DNA of 64,000 nt from Streptomyces coffeae. GTDB taxonomy: Bacteria > Actinomycetota > Actinomycetes > Streptomycetales > Streptomycetaceae. The notes beneath the pieces are model-generated. The model searched no databases and had not been told where the DNA came from. It was given only the letters and a program-made list of their open reading frames with translations. The position numbers and the translations under genes were made by a program. This document shows, piece after piece, positions 10,938 to 19,711 of the stretch. Location of the stretch: the NCBI RefSeq assembly GCF_016741875.1, contig NZ_JAERRF010000006.1, positions 248,001 through 312,000 of the forward strand, read 5' to 3'. Every line of letters starts with the position of its first letter. Positions within the stretch are counted from its first letter, which is position 1.

Positions 10938-12212
10938 CTAGCTGAAGGGGAGGGTGAGCCAGGGGCTGGCCGGGTCGGTGGTCAGGATGCGATGCGCCGT
11001 GAGCATGTCCTCGTACCAGCTGCCGAACTCCTCCTCGTCGAAGTGGAGACAGCGCCCGAGGATGTACGCGGCGGAGAACTCCTCCCAGGAGCGGTAGTTG
11101 GCCTGGGCCGCGCGGCTCGCCCGCAGCACCGCGTGCTCGGCCTCGGGCAGGGTGCAGAACCGGGCGGCCATCCCCCAGCGGGCCATCCCCGAGGCCCGGC
11201 CGTAGTCCCAGGCCTCCACGGTGCGGATGAACTTCCCCTCGGTCAGCAGCCCGTCCGCGCGGAACCGGGCCTCGTACCGGGCGATCCGCCCGATGAGCCG
11301 CTGGATGCCCGCGACCTGCGCCTCCAGCTCCGCGTTCTCCCGGGGCTCGGTCTTGGTGACCCCGTCGGGAGTGATCCGGAACTCGGCCTCGGCCGCGTTG
11401 CGGCGCAGCACCCGCTCGGCCACCGCCCGCCAGTGGTCCACCCCGACCGGCCCGGCGAAGTCCAGGGCCAGTGAGCGGCGGACACCGAGCGCGAACTCCC
11501 AGACGCCGCTGATCATCTCGGCGGCGAGCAACGCCTCCTGGGTGCGCTGCCACTCCTCGCGGCTGGTGACCCCCCACCACTCCTTGAGCCGGTTGCGCTC
11601 GCTGGTGTAGCCACCGCCGTGGTAGGCCATGGCGTTCCACAGCTCACCGTTCTTCACGAACAGCAGCGCCGCGCAGGCCAGTCCGTGGGCCACCGGCCCC
11701 TCCGTGGCCCCGCCGGAGTCCAGTCCGCGCAGTTCGAGATGGGAGTGGCCGCAGCCGGTGGTGTTCTGGGCATGCTGCTTCCACAGGGCCCGCTGCGCGG
11801 GTCCCGCGGGGAAGAACGTCTCACACGGGGTGCCGGGGTTGATCACGATCCACTGCGGATCGTCGTGCCGCCACTCGTCGGCGAACCAGCCCAGGGACTG
11901 CGAGAGGAAGACCGTCTCCGGATGGGGAGCGGGGAGCATGCCCTCGGTGAGCACCGGCAGGCACTCCGCCCCGACCTGCGGATAGAAGTACGGAGTGAAC
12001 CGCACCGTCCTCGGATGCGCCTGGAGCCGGGTGTACGAGTCGGCCACGAACAGATCCGTACGCGCCAGCACATCGAAGTACGCCGGCCAGTCACCGCGGT
12101 TCTTCGCCTCGTACAGCTCCCGCTCGACACGGCTGGGCGCCTGCCATGCCGCCGTCGCCCCATGACCGCCGTGTTGTTCCGGCCCGGCGGTGAGCCCCTC
12201 CCCGTTCCCCAT
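10938..12212 (-). CDS. DUF1266-domain hypothetical protein
   Basis: 424 residues from ATG 12212 (an upstream TTG at 12221 is less likely; AAGG lies about 9 bases before the ATG). Residues about 20-150 look like an SseB-type region (ELYEAKNRGDWPAYFDVLA, VLTEGMLPAPHPETVFLS). The last 200 residues match the DUF1266 pattern, with RASGMARWGMAARFC and FSAAYILGRCLHFDEEEF, and end with a WLTLPF signature. There is no signal peptide. It starts 15 bp after the zinc-ribbon protein gene, so the two are probably co-transcribed. Biochemical function unknown. Confidence 0.7.
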   Translation of the reverse strand: MGNGEGLTAGPEQHGGHGATAAWQAPSRVERELYEAKNRGDWPAYFDVLARTDLFVADSYTRLQAHPRTVRFTPYFYPQVGAECLPVLTEGMLPAPHPETVFLSQSLGWFADEWRHDDPQWIVINPGTPCETFFPAGPAQRALWKQHAQNTTGCGHSHLELRGLDSGGATEGPVAHGLACAALLFVKNGELWNAMAYHGGGYTSERNRLKEWWGVTSREEWQRTQEALLAAEMISGVWEFALGVRRSLALDFAGPVGVDHWRAVAERVLRRNAAEAEFRITPDGVTKTEPRENAELEAQVAGIQRLIGRIARYEARFRADGLLTEGKFIRTVEAWDYGRASGMARWGMAARFCTLPEAEHAVLRASRAAQANYRSWEEFSAAYILGRCLHFDEEEFGSWYEDMLTAHRILTTDPASPWLTLPFS

Positions 12213-12227
12213 GACGGTCAACCTTAT

Positions 12228-12812
12228 CTATCCGAACGCGATGACCATGAACACGGTCAGCAGCCACAACACCGGCACGAGCACCACGAACGAGGCAGGG
12301 CGCCGGAAAACGGGCTTACCGATGTCCGGGCGTGCCCCGAACGGGTCGTGGCCGGGGTCCGGCAGCTTGTTGATCTTCGAACGTGCCACCAGGTCGGCGA
12401 TGATGGTGAACGGATTGAACAGCCCTGCCGAGAACGGGCTCCACCACCCCTGCCACAGCGTCCTGCTCATCATGTCGCGGAACACCGAGGTGCCGCAGAT
12501 CCGGCAGAACGGGCCCTCCAGCTTGCGGAAGGTCATCATCACCAGCATTCCCTGGTGGGCGCGGATGGTGACATCGGCCGCGGGGAAGCCGCCACAGATC
12601 CGGCAGATGTGCTGACCCTGGGCGCCGGGCTGGGGGTACGCCCCGGGCTGACCGTACGGACCCGGCTGCCCGTACGCCCCGGGCTGGGCCGGGGCGCCGG
12701 CGAACGGCTGCGCCGGCGCCTGCACCTGCGGGGCCGCCGGGGCCTGGGGCGCGCCGTAGCCGGCTCCGGGAACCGCGCCGTAGGGATTCCCGGGCGGTGG
12801 TGGCTGTGACAT
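12228..12812 (-). CDS. Pro/Gly-rich zinc-ribbon membrane protein
   Basis: 194 residues from ATG 12812, with GAAGGA five bases upstream. Residues about 3-68 are low-complexity, rich in Pro, Gly, Ala and Gln, with repeated QPGAYGQPG/QPGPYGQPG units. Two CxxC pairs (CRICGG and CRICGT, about 25 residues apart) look like a zinc ribbon. A hydrophobic C-terminal helix (FVVLVPVLWLLTVFMVIAFG) would anchor it in the membrane. The disordered N-terminus facing the cytoplasm suggests an adaptor or scaffold; that is inference. It lies between the GH15 and DUF1266 genes in one leftward run. Confidence 0.75.
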   Translation of the reverse strand: MSQPPPPGNPYGAVPGAGYGAPQAPAAPQVQAPAQPFAGAPAQPGAYGQPGPYGQPGAYPQPGAQGQHICRICGGFPAADVTIRAHQGMLVMMTFRKLEGPFCRICGTSVFRDMMSRTLWQGWWSPFSAGLFNPFTIIADLVARSKINKLPDPGHDPFGARPDIGKPVFRRPASFVVLVPVLWLLTVFMVIAFG

Positions 12813-12872
12813 GAACGTCCTTCGGAAAGACATGTACATGGACAGGTCAAACCTATCGCCCATGCCATCCGG

Positions 12873-14711
12873 TCAGCCCAGCGCCCGGTCGAGGTTGAAC
12901 GCCGCACTGATCAGGGCGAGGTGGGTGAACGCCTGCGGGAAGTTGCCGCTCTGCTCACCGGTGCGGCCGATCTCCTCCGCGTACAGCCCGAGGTGGTTGG
13001 CGTATGTCAGCATCTTCTCGAAGGCCAGCCGGGCTTCGTCCACCCGGCCCGCCCGGGCCAGCGCCTCCACGTACCAGAACGAGCAGATCGAGAAGGTGCC
13101 CTCCTCGCCCGGCAGCCCGTCGGGGCTGCGCTGCGGGTCGTAGCGGTAGACGAGCGAGTCGGACACCAGCTCTTCGCCCAGGGCGTCCAGCGTGGACAGC
13201 CACTTGGGGTCGGTGGGGGAGATGAATTTGGCGAGCGGCATCATCAGTACCGCGGCGTCGAGGACGTCATCGCCCTCGTGCTGGACGAACGCCCGCCGCT
13301 CGGGGGACCAGCCGTTGCGCATGATCCGCCGGTAGATGGTGTCGCGGGCGCGTGCCCAGCGGAGGGTGTCCGCGGGCAGCCCGCGACGGCGGGCGATCCG
13401 CATGGCCCGCTCGATCGCGACCCAGCACATCAACTGCGAGTACAGGAACCGCTGGTCCCCACTGCGGCTCTCCCAGATGCCGCGGTCGGGCTGGTCCCAG
13501 TGGTCGCAGACCCAGCCGACCAGTTCGCCGATGGTGTCCCAGTGCTCGCTGGACAGTGGCTGGCCCCATTTGTCGTAGAGGTAGAGGGAGTCCACCAGGG
13601 CGCCGTAGATGTCCAGTTGCAGCTGTTCGACGGCCTTGTTGCCGATGCGGACCGGGGCCGAACCCAGGTAGCCCTCCAGATGGGGCAGTTCCTCCTCGGG
13701 GAGGTCGCTGCGGCCGTCGATGCCGTACATGATCTGGAGCGGTCCGCGCGGGCCCTCCTGGAGGCGGATGTTCTCGGACAGGAAGCGGACGAAGTTCTCG
13801 GCCTCGTCGGTGAAGCCCAGCCGGAGCATCGCGTAGATGCAGAACGCGGCGTCACGGATCCAGACGTAGCGGTAGTCCCAGTTGCGGGTGCCGCCGATCA
13901 GCTCCGGCAGACCGGCGGTGGGCGCGGCCACGATGGCACCGGTCGGAGCGTAGGTGAGGAGCTTGAGGGTGAGCGCCGAGCGGTGCACCATCTCGCGCCA
14001 GCGTCCCCGGTAGCGCGACCGGGACAGCCAGCGGCGCCAGTACCGCACGGTGGCGCCGAACTGCTCCTCGGCCTCGGCCAGCGGGCAGGCCCGGGGCCGT
14101 ACCGAGTCACCGATCCGGTCCAGCGCGAAGACCGCGGTTTCGCCCTCGACCAGTTTGAAGGTGGACACCGCGTCCTGGCCGTCGGCCTCGAGAGTGACGC
14201 TGGCGGTCAGCGCGAGCGACAGATCAGGGGAGGCGAAGATGGTGTGGTCGTGCCCGATGTCCAGGGAGTGGGTCTGCCGGCCGTAGTCGAAGCGGGGTGC
14301 CACCCGCGCGGTGAACGGCATCGATCCGCGGACGCACAGCACCCGGCGGATCAGCCGGTGCCGGTCGGCCTCGCGGGAGTCGTCCGTGATCGGCATGAAG
14401 TCCTGGACCTCGGCGACCCCGTCGTCCGCGAAGAACCGGGTGATCAGGATGTTGGTGTCGGGGAAGTAGAACTGCTTGTTGCGTACCGGCACGTCCGGGG
14501 CGAGCTCGAAGGCCCCGCCGCGGTCGGCGTCCAGGATCGAGGCGAAGACGCTGGGGGCGTCGAACCGGGCGCAGCAGTACCAGTCGATGGTGCCGTTCGT
14601 GCCGACGAGCGCGGCCGTCCGCAGATCGCCGATCAGTCCGTGCTCGGCGATGGGGAGGTAGCGGGGCGCGTCCGCCTTGCTGGGGCGGAGAAGTCCTTCG
14701 GGCGCGGTCAT
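12873..14711 (-). CDS. Glycoside hydrolase family 15 protein (trehalase/glucoamylase-like)
   Basis: 612 residues from ATG 14711. The N-terminal region IAEHGLIGDLRTAALVGTNG plus TIDWYC is the classic opening of actinobacterial GH15 proteins, an N-terminal beta domain (to about 240) followed by an (alpha/alpha)6 barrel. Barrel motifs include GGTRNWDYRYVWIRDAAF and EGTFSICSFWYVEALARAG. There is no signal peptide, so it acts in the cytosol. In mycobacteria and Streptomyces this clade includes trehalases, while others hydrolyse alpha-glucans; substrate cannot be settled from sequence. It may be the first gene of a leftward unit with the two genes after it. Confidence 0.9.
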   Translation of the reverse strand: MTAPEGLLRPSKADAPRYLPIAEHGLIGDLRTAALVGTNGTIDWYCCARFDAPSVFASILDADRGGAFELAPDVPVRNKQFYFPDTNILITRFFADDGVAEVQDFMPITDDSREADRHRLIRRVLCVRGSMPFTARVAPRFDYGRQTHSLDIGHDHTIFASPDLSLALTASVTLEADGQDAVSTFKLVEGETAVFALDRIGDSVRPRACPLAEAEEQFGATVRYWRRWLSRSRYRGRWREMVHRSALTLKLLTYAPTGAIVAAPTAGLPELIGGTRNWDYRYVWIRDAAFCIYAMLRLGFTDEAENFVRFLSENIRLQEGPRGPLQIMYGIDGRSDLPEEELPHLEGYLGSAPVRIGNKAVEQLQLDIYGALVDSLYLYDKWGQPLSSEHWDTIGELVGWVCDHWDQPDRGIWESRSGDQRFLYSQLMCWVAIERAMRIARRRGLPADTLRWARARDTIYRRIMRNGWSPERRAFVQHEGDDVLDAAVLMMPLAKFISPTDPKWLSTLDALGEELVSDSLVYRYDPQRSPDGLPGEEGTFSICSFWYVEALARAGRVDEARLAFEKMLTYANHLGLYAEEIGRTGEQSGNFPQAFTHLALISAAFNLDRALG

Positions 14712-14827
14712 CCGGACCTCCCGCGCTTACGGGGCAGGAGTTCTTCAGTTATCAGGGTACGACCGGCCGGCCGGGGCGACGAATCAGTCGCCGCCGGGCG
14801 GTACGGGTCTGCCTTCGGCGGTGCGGG

Positions 14828-15769
14828 TCAGCAGCCTTCGGCACTGCGGGGCGCGGCCAGCCAGGACGCGACGGCCGCCGCGATGGGCTGGCCGGTCTCC
14901 AGCTCGATAAAGCCGAACTGGCCACCTTGATTGCACTCCAGGAACCACCAGAGGCCCTCTTCGTCCTCGGCGAAGTCGAAGGCTCCGTAGGCGAGATTGG
15001 TGAGTGACATGTACTCGTGGACCGCGCGAACGATTCTGTCGGGCACTTCCACCGGCTCCCACAGATGTCCATGGCAGCCGAAGCGGCCATCCACCTGGTC
15101 GGCGGCGGAGACCTTACGCGCTGCGAACAACTGATCACCCACACAGATCAGCCGGATGTCGGCTTGCTTAGGAATGAACCGCTGGAGAAGGGTGGCCCCG
15201 GCGGCGACGTCCGAGAAATCCGTGTCAGGCCCGATGCGGGTGGTCGGGAGGGTGACCGGGGGATCGACGCTGGGCGGGCCGGAGGTGGATTTCACGACGA
15301 TGTCGCGGAACTCGGCCGCGAACTCATGGGCCGCCCGGGGATACGTGGTGACGAGAGTGGCCGGAACGGCGAAACCGCTCCGCTGGGCAATCCTTAACTG
15401 GAAGGGTTTGCAGCGCGCCAGCACGGCGGCGCCGGGGTGGTTCATCCAGCGGGCCGTCGTGGAGTAGAGCATCCCGTAGAGGGCCTGGCCGCACTCGGCG
15501 GTCAGCCACTCCGAGGGCTCGTCGGCGTGCGCCGCGGGCTGTCCCGGTCTGCGCACCCAGATCGAGCGCAGGCCGTGCATGCTCATCAGGCGTCCGCCGG
15601 TCGACAGGTAGCCGGTGAAGTCACCGCGGTCGAAATCGGCCGACAGGGCGGCGTCCTTGGGAAGGTCCGCGGGATCGAAGCGGACGAGGGGGACGCCGCG
15701 TTCGCGCAGCTCCGCCACCACCAGGTCCGCCGTCACATCCTGGCGGCACGTCAGGATGAGTACCGTCAT
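14828..15769 (-). CDS. ATP-grasp ribosomal peptide maturase (graspetide ligase, SAV_5884-like)
   Basis: 313 residues from ATG 15769. This is an ATP-grasp fold of the RiPP maturase type: MTVLILTCRQDVTADLVVAE at the start, the ATP-binding strand DIVVKSTSG (about 157-165), LLQRFIPKQADIRLICVGD, and the metal site at WWFLECNQGGQFGFIE near residue 285. The length is usual for the family. Such enzymes phosphorylate Asp/Glu side chains of a precursor peptide and close omega-ester or omega-amide rings with Thr/Ser or Lys. It begins 23 bp after the precursor stop. Codon 125 (Leu, 15395-15397) is TTA, so translation may require the bldA tRNA. No methyltransferase gene follows, unlike many related clusters. 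Confidence 0.92.
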   Translation of the reverse strand: MTVLILTCRQDVTADLVVAELRERGVPLVRFDPADLPKDAALSADFDRGDFTGYLSTGGRLMSMHGLRSIWVRRPGQPAAHADEPSEWLTAECGQALYGMLYSTTARWMNHPGAAVLARCKPFQLRIAQRSGFAVPATLVTTYPRAAHEFAAEFRDIVVKSTSGPPSVDPPVTLPTTRIGPDTDFSDVAAGATLLQRFIPKQADIRLICVGDQLFAARKVSAADQVDGRFGCHGHLWEPVEVPDRIVRAVHEYMSLTNLAYGAFDFAEDEEGLWWFLECNQGGQFGFIELETGQPIAAAVASWLAAPRSAEGC

Positions 15770-15792
15770 CGAAGTTCTTCTGGTTCAGTCGG

Positions 15793-15984
15793 TCAGTCGT
15801 CGAAGTGCGTCTTCGAACCAGCTGTTGAGGTGGTCGTACCGGTGGCCAGAAGCACCGCCCGGTCCGCGATGGCCGGACGCCCGTCGGAAAGCACATTCAA
15901 CTGGAGGGCGACGTTATACGAGTAGGGAACAATCACCGGCGATTGGTCGGCCGGGATTGCGTGGCCCAGTGCAAAAGGCTGCAT
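15793..15984 (-). CDS. Graspetide precursor peptide (ATP-grasp-modified RiPP)
   Basis: 63 residues from ATG 15984, six bases after AGAGG; an ATG at 16005 would add seven residues. It starts MQPFALGHAIP, the opening expected of putative ATP-grasp target RiPPs that accompany SAV_5884-type maturases. A conserved-looking leader follows (PYSYNVALQLNVLSDGRP) and then a core ending TGTTTSTAGSKTHFDD. That core offers hydroxyl donors (four Thr and one Ser clustered, one more Ser and Thr) and two terminal Asp carboxylates for side-chain ester links, plus a Lys. It contains no Cys, so it is not a lanthipeptide. Which residues are linked cannot be read from sequence. Confidence 0.85.
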   Translation of the reverse strand: MQPFALGHAIPADQSPVIVPYSYNVALQLNVLSDGRPAIADRAVLLATGTTTSTAGSKTHFDD

Positions 15985-16005
15985 GAGTGACCTCTGGTGC
16001 TCCAT

Positions 16006-16196
16006 GAATTGTTCCAACCGTCACGACAGTACGCACAAAAGTGTAGGAGACTCTCAACGAACTGTTATGTCATTTCTATGGCGGTATGAAATACGTCACA
16101 AGAGGCAACCCTGAGCTCATTCGGTTACATCAGGTCATGCCCACTTCATCGCCGGACGGGAAGTCATACGGAGTGCGTACGAAGCGAAGCCGCAAC
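16006..16196 (-). promoter_or_regulatory. Leader and promoter region of the graspetide operon
   Basis: About 190 bp, clearly less GC-rich than its surroundings. Read on the minus strand, TACACT (complement of 16040-16045) is the best -10-like hexamer, with ATAACA about 16-17 bp upstream as a weak -35; it would give a leader of about 30-50 bases. The segment also separates the operon from the 3' end of the mscS gene at 16197, with no strong terminator seen between them, so read-through from mscS is possible. Confidence 0.35.
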
Positions 16197-17270
16197 TCAG
16201 AGTGAGGAAGGGGAGATGAACCCCGGTCCGGTCGGCGGTTGTTCCTGCTGGGGGAGGAGAAGGGTGCGGGTCGGCAGCGGGATCTCGATGCCCTCCGCAC
16301 GGAACCTGCTGTGCAGTTCCTTCATGAACTCATGCTTGATCAGGTACTGGTCGCTGAACTCCAGGGCGCGCAGGAACACCGAGAAGTCGATGCCCGACTC
16401 GCCGAAGGTGTGGAACCGCACGGTCGTCTCGTGGTCGGCGACCCCGCCGGAGACGTCGGCCATCACCTTCCCGGCGACCTCCAGTGTCACGCCCTCGACA
16501 TGGGCGAGATCGCTTCCGTAACCGACTCGTCCTTGCACCATGACGGACATCTGCTGTTCCGGCTGGTGATAGTTGGTCATGATGGTATTGCCCAGTTTGG
16601 CGTTCGGGATGATGACGAGGTTGTCCGAGAGCTGACGCACCGCGGTGTTGCGCCAGTTGATGTCCACGACATAGCCCTCCTCCCCGCTGCTCAGCCGGAT
16701 GTAGTGCCCCGGCTGCACCGTCTTGGAGGCGAGGATGTGCACCCCCGCGAACAGATTGGCCAGGGTGTCCTGAAGGGCCAGCGCCACCGCCAGACCGCCC
16801 ACGCCCAGCGCCGTGAGCAGCGGCGCGATCGAGACGCCCAGCGTTTCCAGCAGCACCAGCACACCCATCGCCAGCACCGCTATCCGCGTGATGTTGACGA
16901 AGATGGTGGCGGTTCCGGCCACCCCCGAGCGGGACAGCGCCAACGTCCGCACCAGATCGGCCACCACCCGCGCCGCCGTGACCGTGGTGACCAGGATCAG
17001 CACCCCGATCAGCACCTGGTTCACATCGTGGCCGACCGACGAGGTCAGCGGCAGCGCCGCGGCCGCCGCCGACGCGCCCGCGGCCAGTGCGGCCCACGGT
17101 GCCAGGCTGCACAGGGTGTCGACGATGATGTCATCGCCGCTCCACCGGGTTCTCCGGGCCCGCACCCCCAGCCAGCGCAGGCCCAACCGCAGCAGCAGAC
17201 CGACCGCCACGCTGCCGAGCAGCGCCGCGCCGACCACGATGATGTCGTGCAGGGTGAGCGCGCGGTTCAT
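16197..17270 (-). CDS. MscS-family mechanosensitive ion channel
   Basis: 357 residues. Four hydrophobic segments span residues about 9-30, 55-75, 85-105 and 125-170, the last being the pore helix rich in Gly/Ala (LLTALGVGGLAVALALQDTL), as in MscS TM3. The beta domain follows (GHYIRLSSGEEGYVVDINWRNT, the family hallmark), then the alpha/beta domain and a proline-rich tail. Such channels open under membrane tension and release solutes during hypo-osmotic shock. ATG at 17270; no obvious operon partner upstream. Confidence 0.92.
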   Translation of the reverse strand: MNRALTLHDIIVVGAALLGSVAVGLLLRLGLRWLGVRARRTRWSGDDIIVDTLCSLAPWAALAAGASAAAAALPLTSSVGHDVNQVLIGVLILVTTVTAARVVADLVRTLALSRSGVAGTATIFVNITRIAVLAMGVLVLLETLGVSIAPLLTALGVGGLAVALALQDTLANLFAGVHILASKTVQPGHYIRLSSGEEGYVVDINWRNTAVRQLSDNLVIIPNAKLGNTIMTNYHQPEQQMSVMVQGRVGYGSDLAHVEGVTLEVAGKVMADVSGGVADHETTVRFHTFGESGIDFSVFLRALEFSDQYLIKHEFMKELHSRFRAEGIEIPLPTRTLLLPQQEQPPTGPGFISPSSL

Positions 17271-17575
17271 CGGCCACCACCCCCTGTTGCCGCCGGGGCG
17301 GAGCGCCGTCCGGAGTGCTGTTCTGTCACGCTGTCACCTGCTCGATCCGGGAACTACGGGTCGTGCCGGGGCACATCCGTTCGGCCCCGGCGCAAGGTGC
17401 CTATCCTGCCCCATGCGGTGAGCGGCCCAGGACGGCCCCGGGGCCGACCCCGGTCATCGCCGGTCATCGCCGGTCAGCGGGGTGGCCGGGGCCTGCCCGC
17501 CGGAGCGGATCCGGTGACGGGCACGGCCGTACGGGACGGCTGGACTCCTGTCGCTTTGTGGTGAAATGACGCAGC
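17271..17575. other. Divergent intergenic region, mscS / MFS
   Basis: About 305 bp without a supported gene. It contains an exact 10-bp tandem repeat, CGGTCATCGC at 17451-17460 and 17461-17470, followed by a partial third copy. Promoters for both flanking genes must lie here but no consensus hexamers stand out. Confidence 0.35.
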
Positions 17576-18793
17576 ATGGGGACTCAGGAATACGAGGCAG
17601 ACCGGACCTGGCCGTTCGTCGTGGCGGCCTACGCCTTTGTGGCCACGATGGTCGGCACCACTCTGCCCACCCCGCTCTACGACCTCTACCAGCGATGGTT
17701 GGGCTTCTCCCCGTTCACGTCCACCATGATCTACGCGGTCTACGCCCTCGGTGTCATCGTCGCGCTCCTGCTGTTCGGCCATCTGTCCGACGCCGTCGGC
17801 CGACGCCCCGTCATGCTGGCAGCCCTGGTGCTGTCCGCCGCCAGCGCGCTGTGCTTCCTCGACGCGGACGGACTGCCGGAGCTGTTCACCGGCCGTACGC
17901 TGTCGGGGCTTTCGGCCGGGCTGATCACCGGCACCGCCACCGTGACCGTCATCGAACTGGCGCCTCCGCGGCTGCGAAACGCCTCCACCCTCGTCGCCAC
18001 CGTGGCCAATCTGGGCGGGCTGGGCCTCGGTTCCCTGCTGGCGGGCGTGCTCGCGGAGTGGGCCCCGGCGCCGCTGCGGCTGGTGTTCGTGGTGGACCTC
18101 GTCCTGGTGACGCTGGCGGCGGTCGGGGTGCTGGCCCTCCCCGAGACCGTACGGCGCACCGGCCGTCCACCGGTGCGGCCGGAGCGGCTGCGCGTGCCCC
18201 GCGACATGCGTTCCACCTTTGTGCCCGCGGCCATGGCCGGGTTCGCGGGCTTCGCCACCTTGGGGCTGTTCACCTCCGTGACCCCGACCTTCCTGCTCGA
18301 TGTGGAGGGCGAACGGGATCTCGCCGTCGCCGGTGGTGTGGTGTTCTCGGTGTTCGCCGCCTCCCTCGGCGGTCAGTTGCTGGCACAGCGTCTGGGCATC
18401 CGGCGGGCGCTGCCCGGGGGGTGCGCCCTGCTGGTGGCGGGTATGGCCGCCATCGCGGGTTCGCTGGCCGCTGCCTCACTGCCGCTGCTGGTGTTCGGGG
18501 CGGTGGTCGCGGGCACCGGCCAGGGGCTGTCGTTCCACGCCGCGGTGCGGGCGGTGACCCGGCGGAGCCCGGCCGCGCGGCGCGCCGAGGTCACCTCCGC
18601 CCTGTTCGTGCTGATGTACCTGGCGATCTCGATCCCGGTGATCGGGGTCGGGGCGCTGTCCGTCGCGGTCGGGGTACGGACCGCCGGGCTGATCTTCACC
18701 GGCTGTGTGGCTCTGCTGGCCACCGCCACCCTGCTCCGGCTGCCGCGCCACGGCGACCTGGAGGAGCGGCCCGTGGCGCACCGGGGCCGATAG
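17576..18793 (+). CDS. MFS transporter, 12-helix type
   Basis: 405 residues from ATG 17576. Twelve hydrophobic segments are compatible with the DHA1/sugar-porter size class. The loop 2-3 motif is present as GHLSDAVGRRPVMLAAL, and a helix-5 glycine-rich stretch (VANLGGLGLGSLLAG) fits the antiporter motif C region. The ribosome site is weak. The gene stands alone between mscS and a convergent phosphohydrolase, so the substrate cannot be inferred. Confidence 0.88.
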   Translation: MGTQEYEADRTWPFVVAAYAFVATMVGTTLPTPLYDLYQRWLGFSPFTSTMIYAVYALGVIVALLLFGHLSDAVGRRPVMLAALVLSAASALCFLDADGLPELFTGRTLSGLSAGLITGTATVTVIELAPPRLRNASTLVATVANLGGLGLGSLLAGVLAEWAPAPLRLVFVVDLVLVTLAAVGVLALPETVRRTGRPPVRPERLRVPRDMRSTFVPAAMAGFAGFATLGLFTSVTPTFLLDVEGERDLAVAGGVVFSVFAASLGGQLLAQRLGIRRALPGGCALLVAGMAAIAGSLAAASLPLLVFGAVVAGTGQGLSFHAAVRAVTRRSPAARRAEVTSALFVLMYLAISIPVIGVGALSVAVGVRTAGLIFTGCVALLATATLLRLPRHGDLEERPVAHRGR

Positions 18794-18812
18794 GCGCGTC
18801 GCGGGTCGCGCC
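18793..18812. terminator. Short hairpin between convergent genes
   Basis: A 6-bp stem GGCGCG / CGCGCC with an 8-nt loop sits between the MFS stop and the convergent stop at 18815. It overlaps the last base of the MFS stop codon. Weak but correctly placed for a bidirectional terminator. Confidence 0.35.
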
Positions 18813-18814
18813 GG

Positions 18815-19711
18815 TCACAGCTCCAGCACCACCCGCACCGGCAGATGGTCGCTGGGGAACTGGCCGTCGAGGGAGTAGGTGTCGATGACGGCGTGACGGG
18901 TGCGCACCCCCGGCGAGGTCAGGATCCAGTCGATCCGGTCCCCGTCGGGCACCAGCGGACCGTAGCCGTGAAAGGTGGCGTACTGCTTGCCGCGCCGCTC
19001 GGCGGTGTCCCAGGTGTCGACCAGCACCCCACCGTCGAGCATCGCGTCGTAGACCGGATTGCCGTGGGCGGCCACGTTGAAGTCCCCGGTGACGATGCGG
19101 GGAAGGGCCTTGTCGAGCCCGTGCAGCCGCTCGGTGATCAGTGCCGCGGCCCGCTCCCGGGCGTGCTGACTGCGGTGGTCCAGATGGGTGTTGAGGGCGT
19201 AGAACTGCCCGTCGGTGGCGCGGTCGAGGAAGCGGACCCAGGTGACCATGCGGACCACGGCCCCGCCCCAGGTGTTCGACCCGATCACATACGGGGTGTC
19301 GGAGAGCCAGAAGTGGTCGTACTCCAGCGGTTCCAGCCGGTCGATGTCGTAGAAGACGGCCATGAACTCGTCCCGGCTGCCGCCCGCCCGGCCGGTGCCG
19401 AGCCAGGTGTAGCGCGGTCCGAGGTCATGGGCGATATCGCGCAACTGCCCGTACAGCCCCTCCTGGGTGCCCAGCAGCTGGGGCCGGGCCCGGCGCAGCA
19501 GTTCGCGCATGGCGGGGCGGCGCTGGGCCCAGGAGTTGGGTTCGGAGTCGGAGGCGTAGCGGAGGTTGAAGGTCATGGCGGTCAGCCGCGGGTCATCGCC
19601 CGAGGGGGCGTCCGCGGCGGCGTCCTGGGCCTGGGTGACGAGCGGGAGCGCGAGGGCGGTGGCGGCCGCGGCACGCATACCGTGACGACGGCTGAACACA
19701 GGTGCGGGCAT
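18815..19711 (-). CDS. Secreted endonuclease/exonuclease/phosphatase-family protein
   Basis: 298 residues from ATG 19711, preceded by GGAGGA. The N-terminus has a twin-arginine signal (SRRHGMRAAAATALALPL) with cleavage expected near residue 33. The EEP fold follows: MTFNLRYAS, LGTQEG (metal Glu), NTHLDHRS, VTGDFNVAA and SDHLPV near the C-terminus (the usual catalytic Asp/His). The Mg2+-dependent family includes secreted nucleases, sphingomyelinase-like and sugar-phosphate phosphodiesterases; the short loops resemble the small bacterial extracellular type. Substrate unknown. Confidence 0.88.
   Translation of the reverse strand: MPAPVFSRRHGMRAAAATALALPLVTQAQDAAADAPSGDDPRLTAMTFNLRYASDSEPNSWAQRRPAMRELLRRARPQLLGTQEGLYGQLRDIAHDLGPRYTWLGTGRAGGSRDEFMAVFYDIDRLEPLEYDHFWLSDTPYVIGSNTWGGAVVRMVTWVRFLDRATDGQFYALNTHLDHRSQHARERAAALITERLHGLDKALPRIVTGDFNVAAHGNPVYDAMLDGGVLVDTWDTAERRGKQYATFHGYGPLVPDGDRIDWILTSPGVRTRHAVIDTYSLDGQFPSDHLPVRVVLEL

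Noticed and set aside
12921..14930. 669-codon plus-strand frame opposite the GH15 gene
   Set aside because: Typical antisense shadow; GH15 motifs are on the minus strand.
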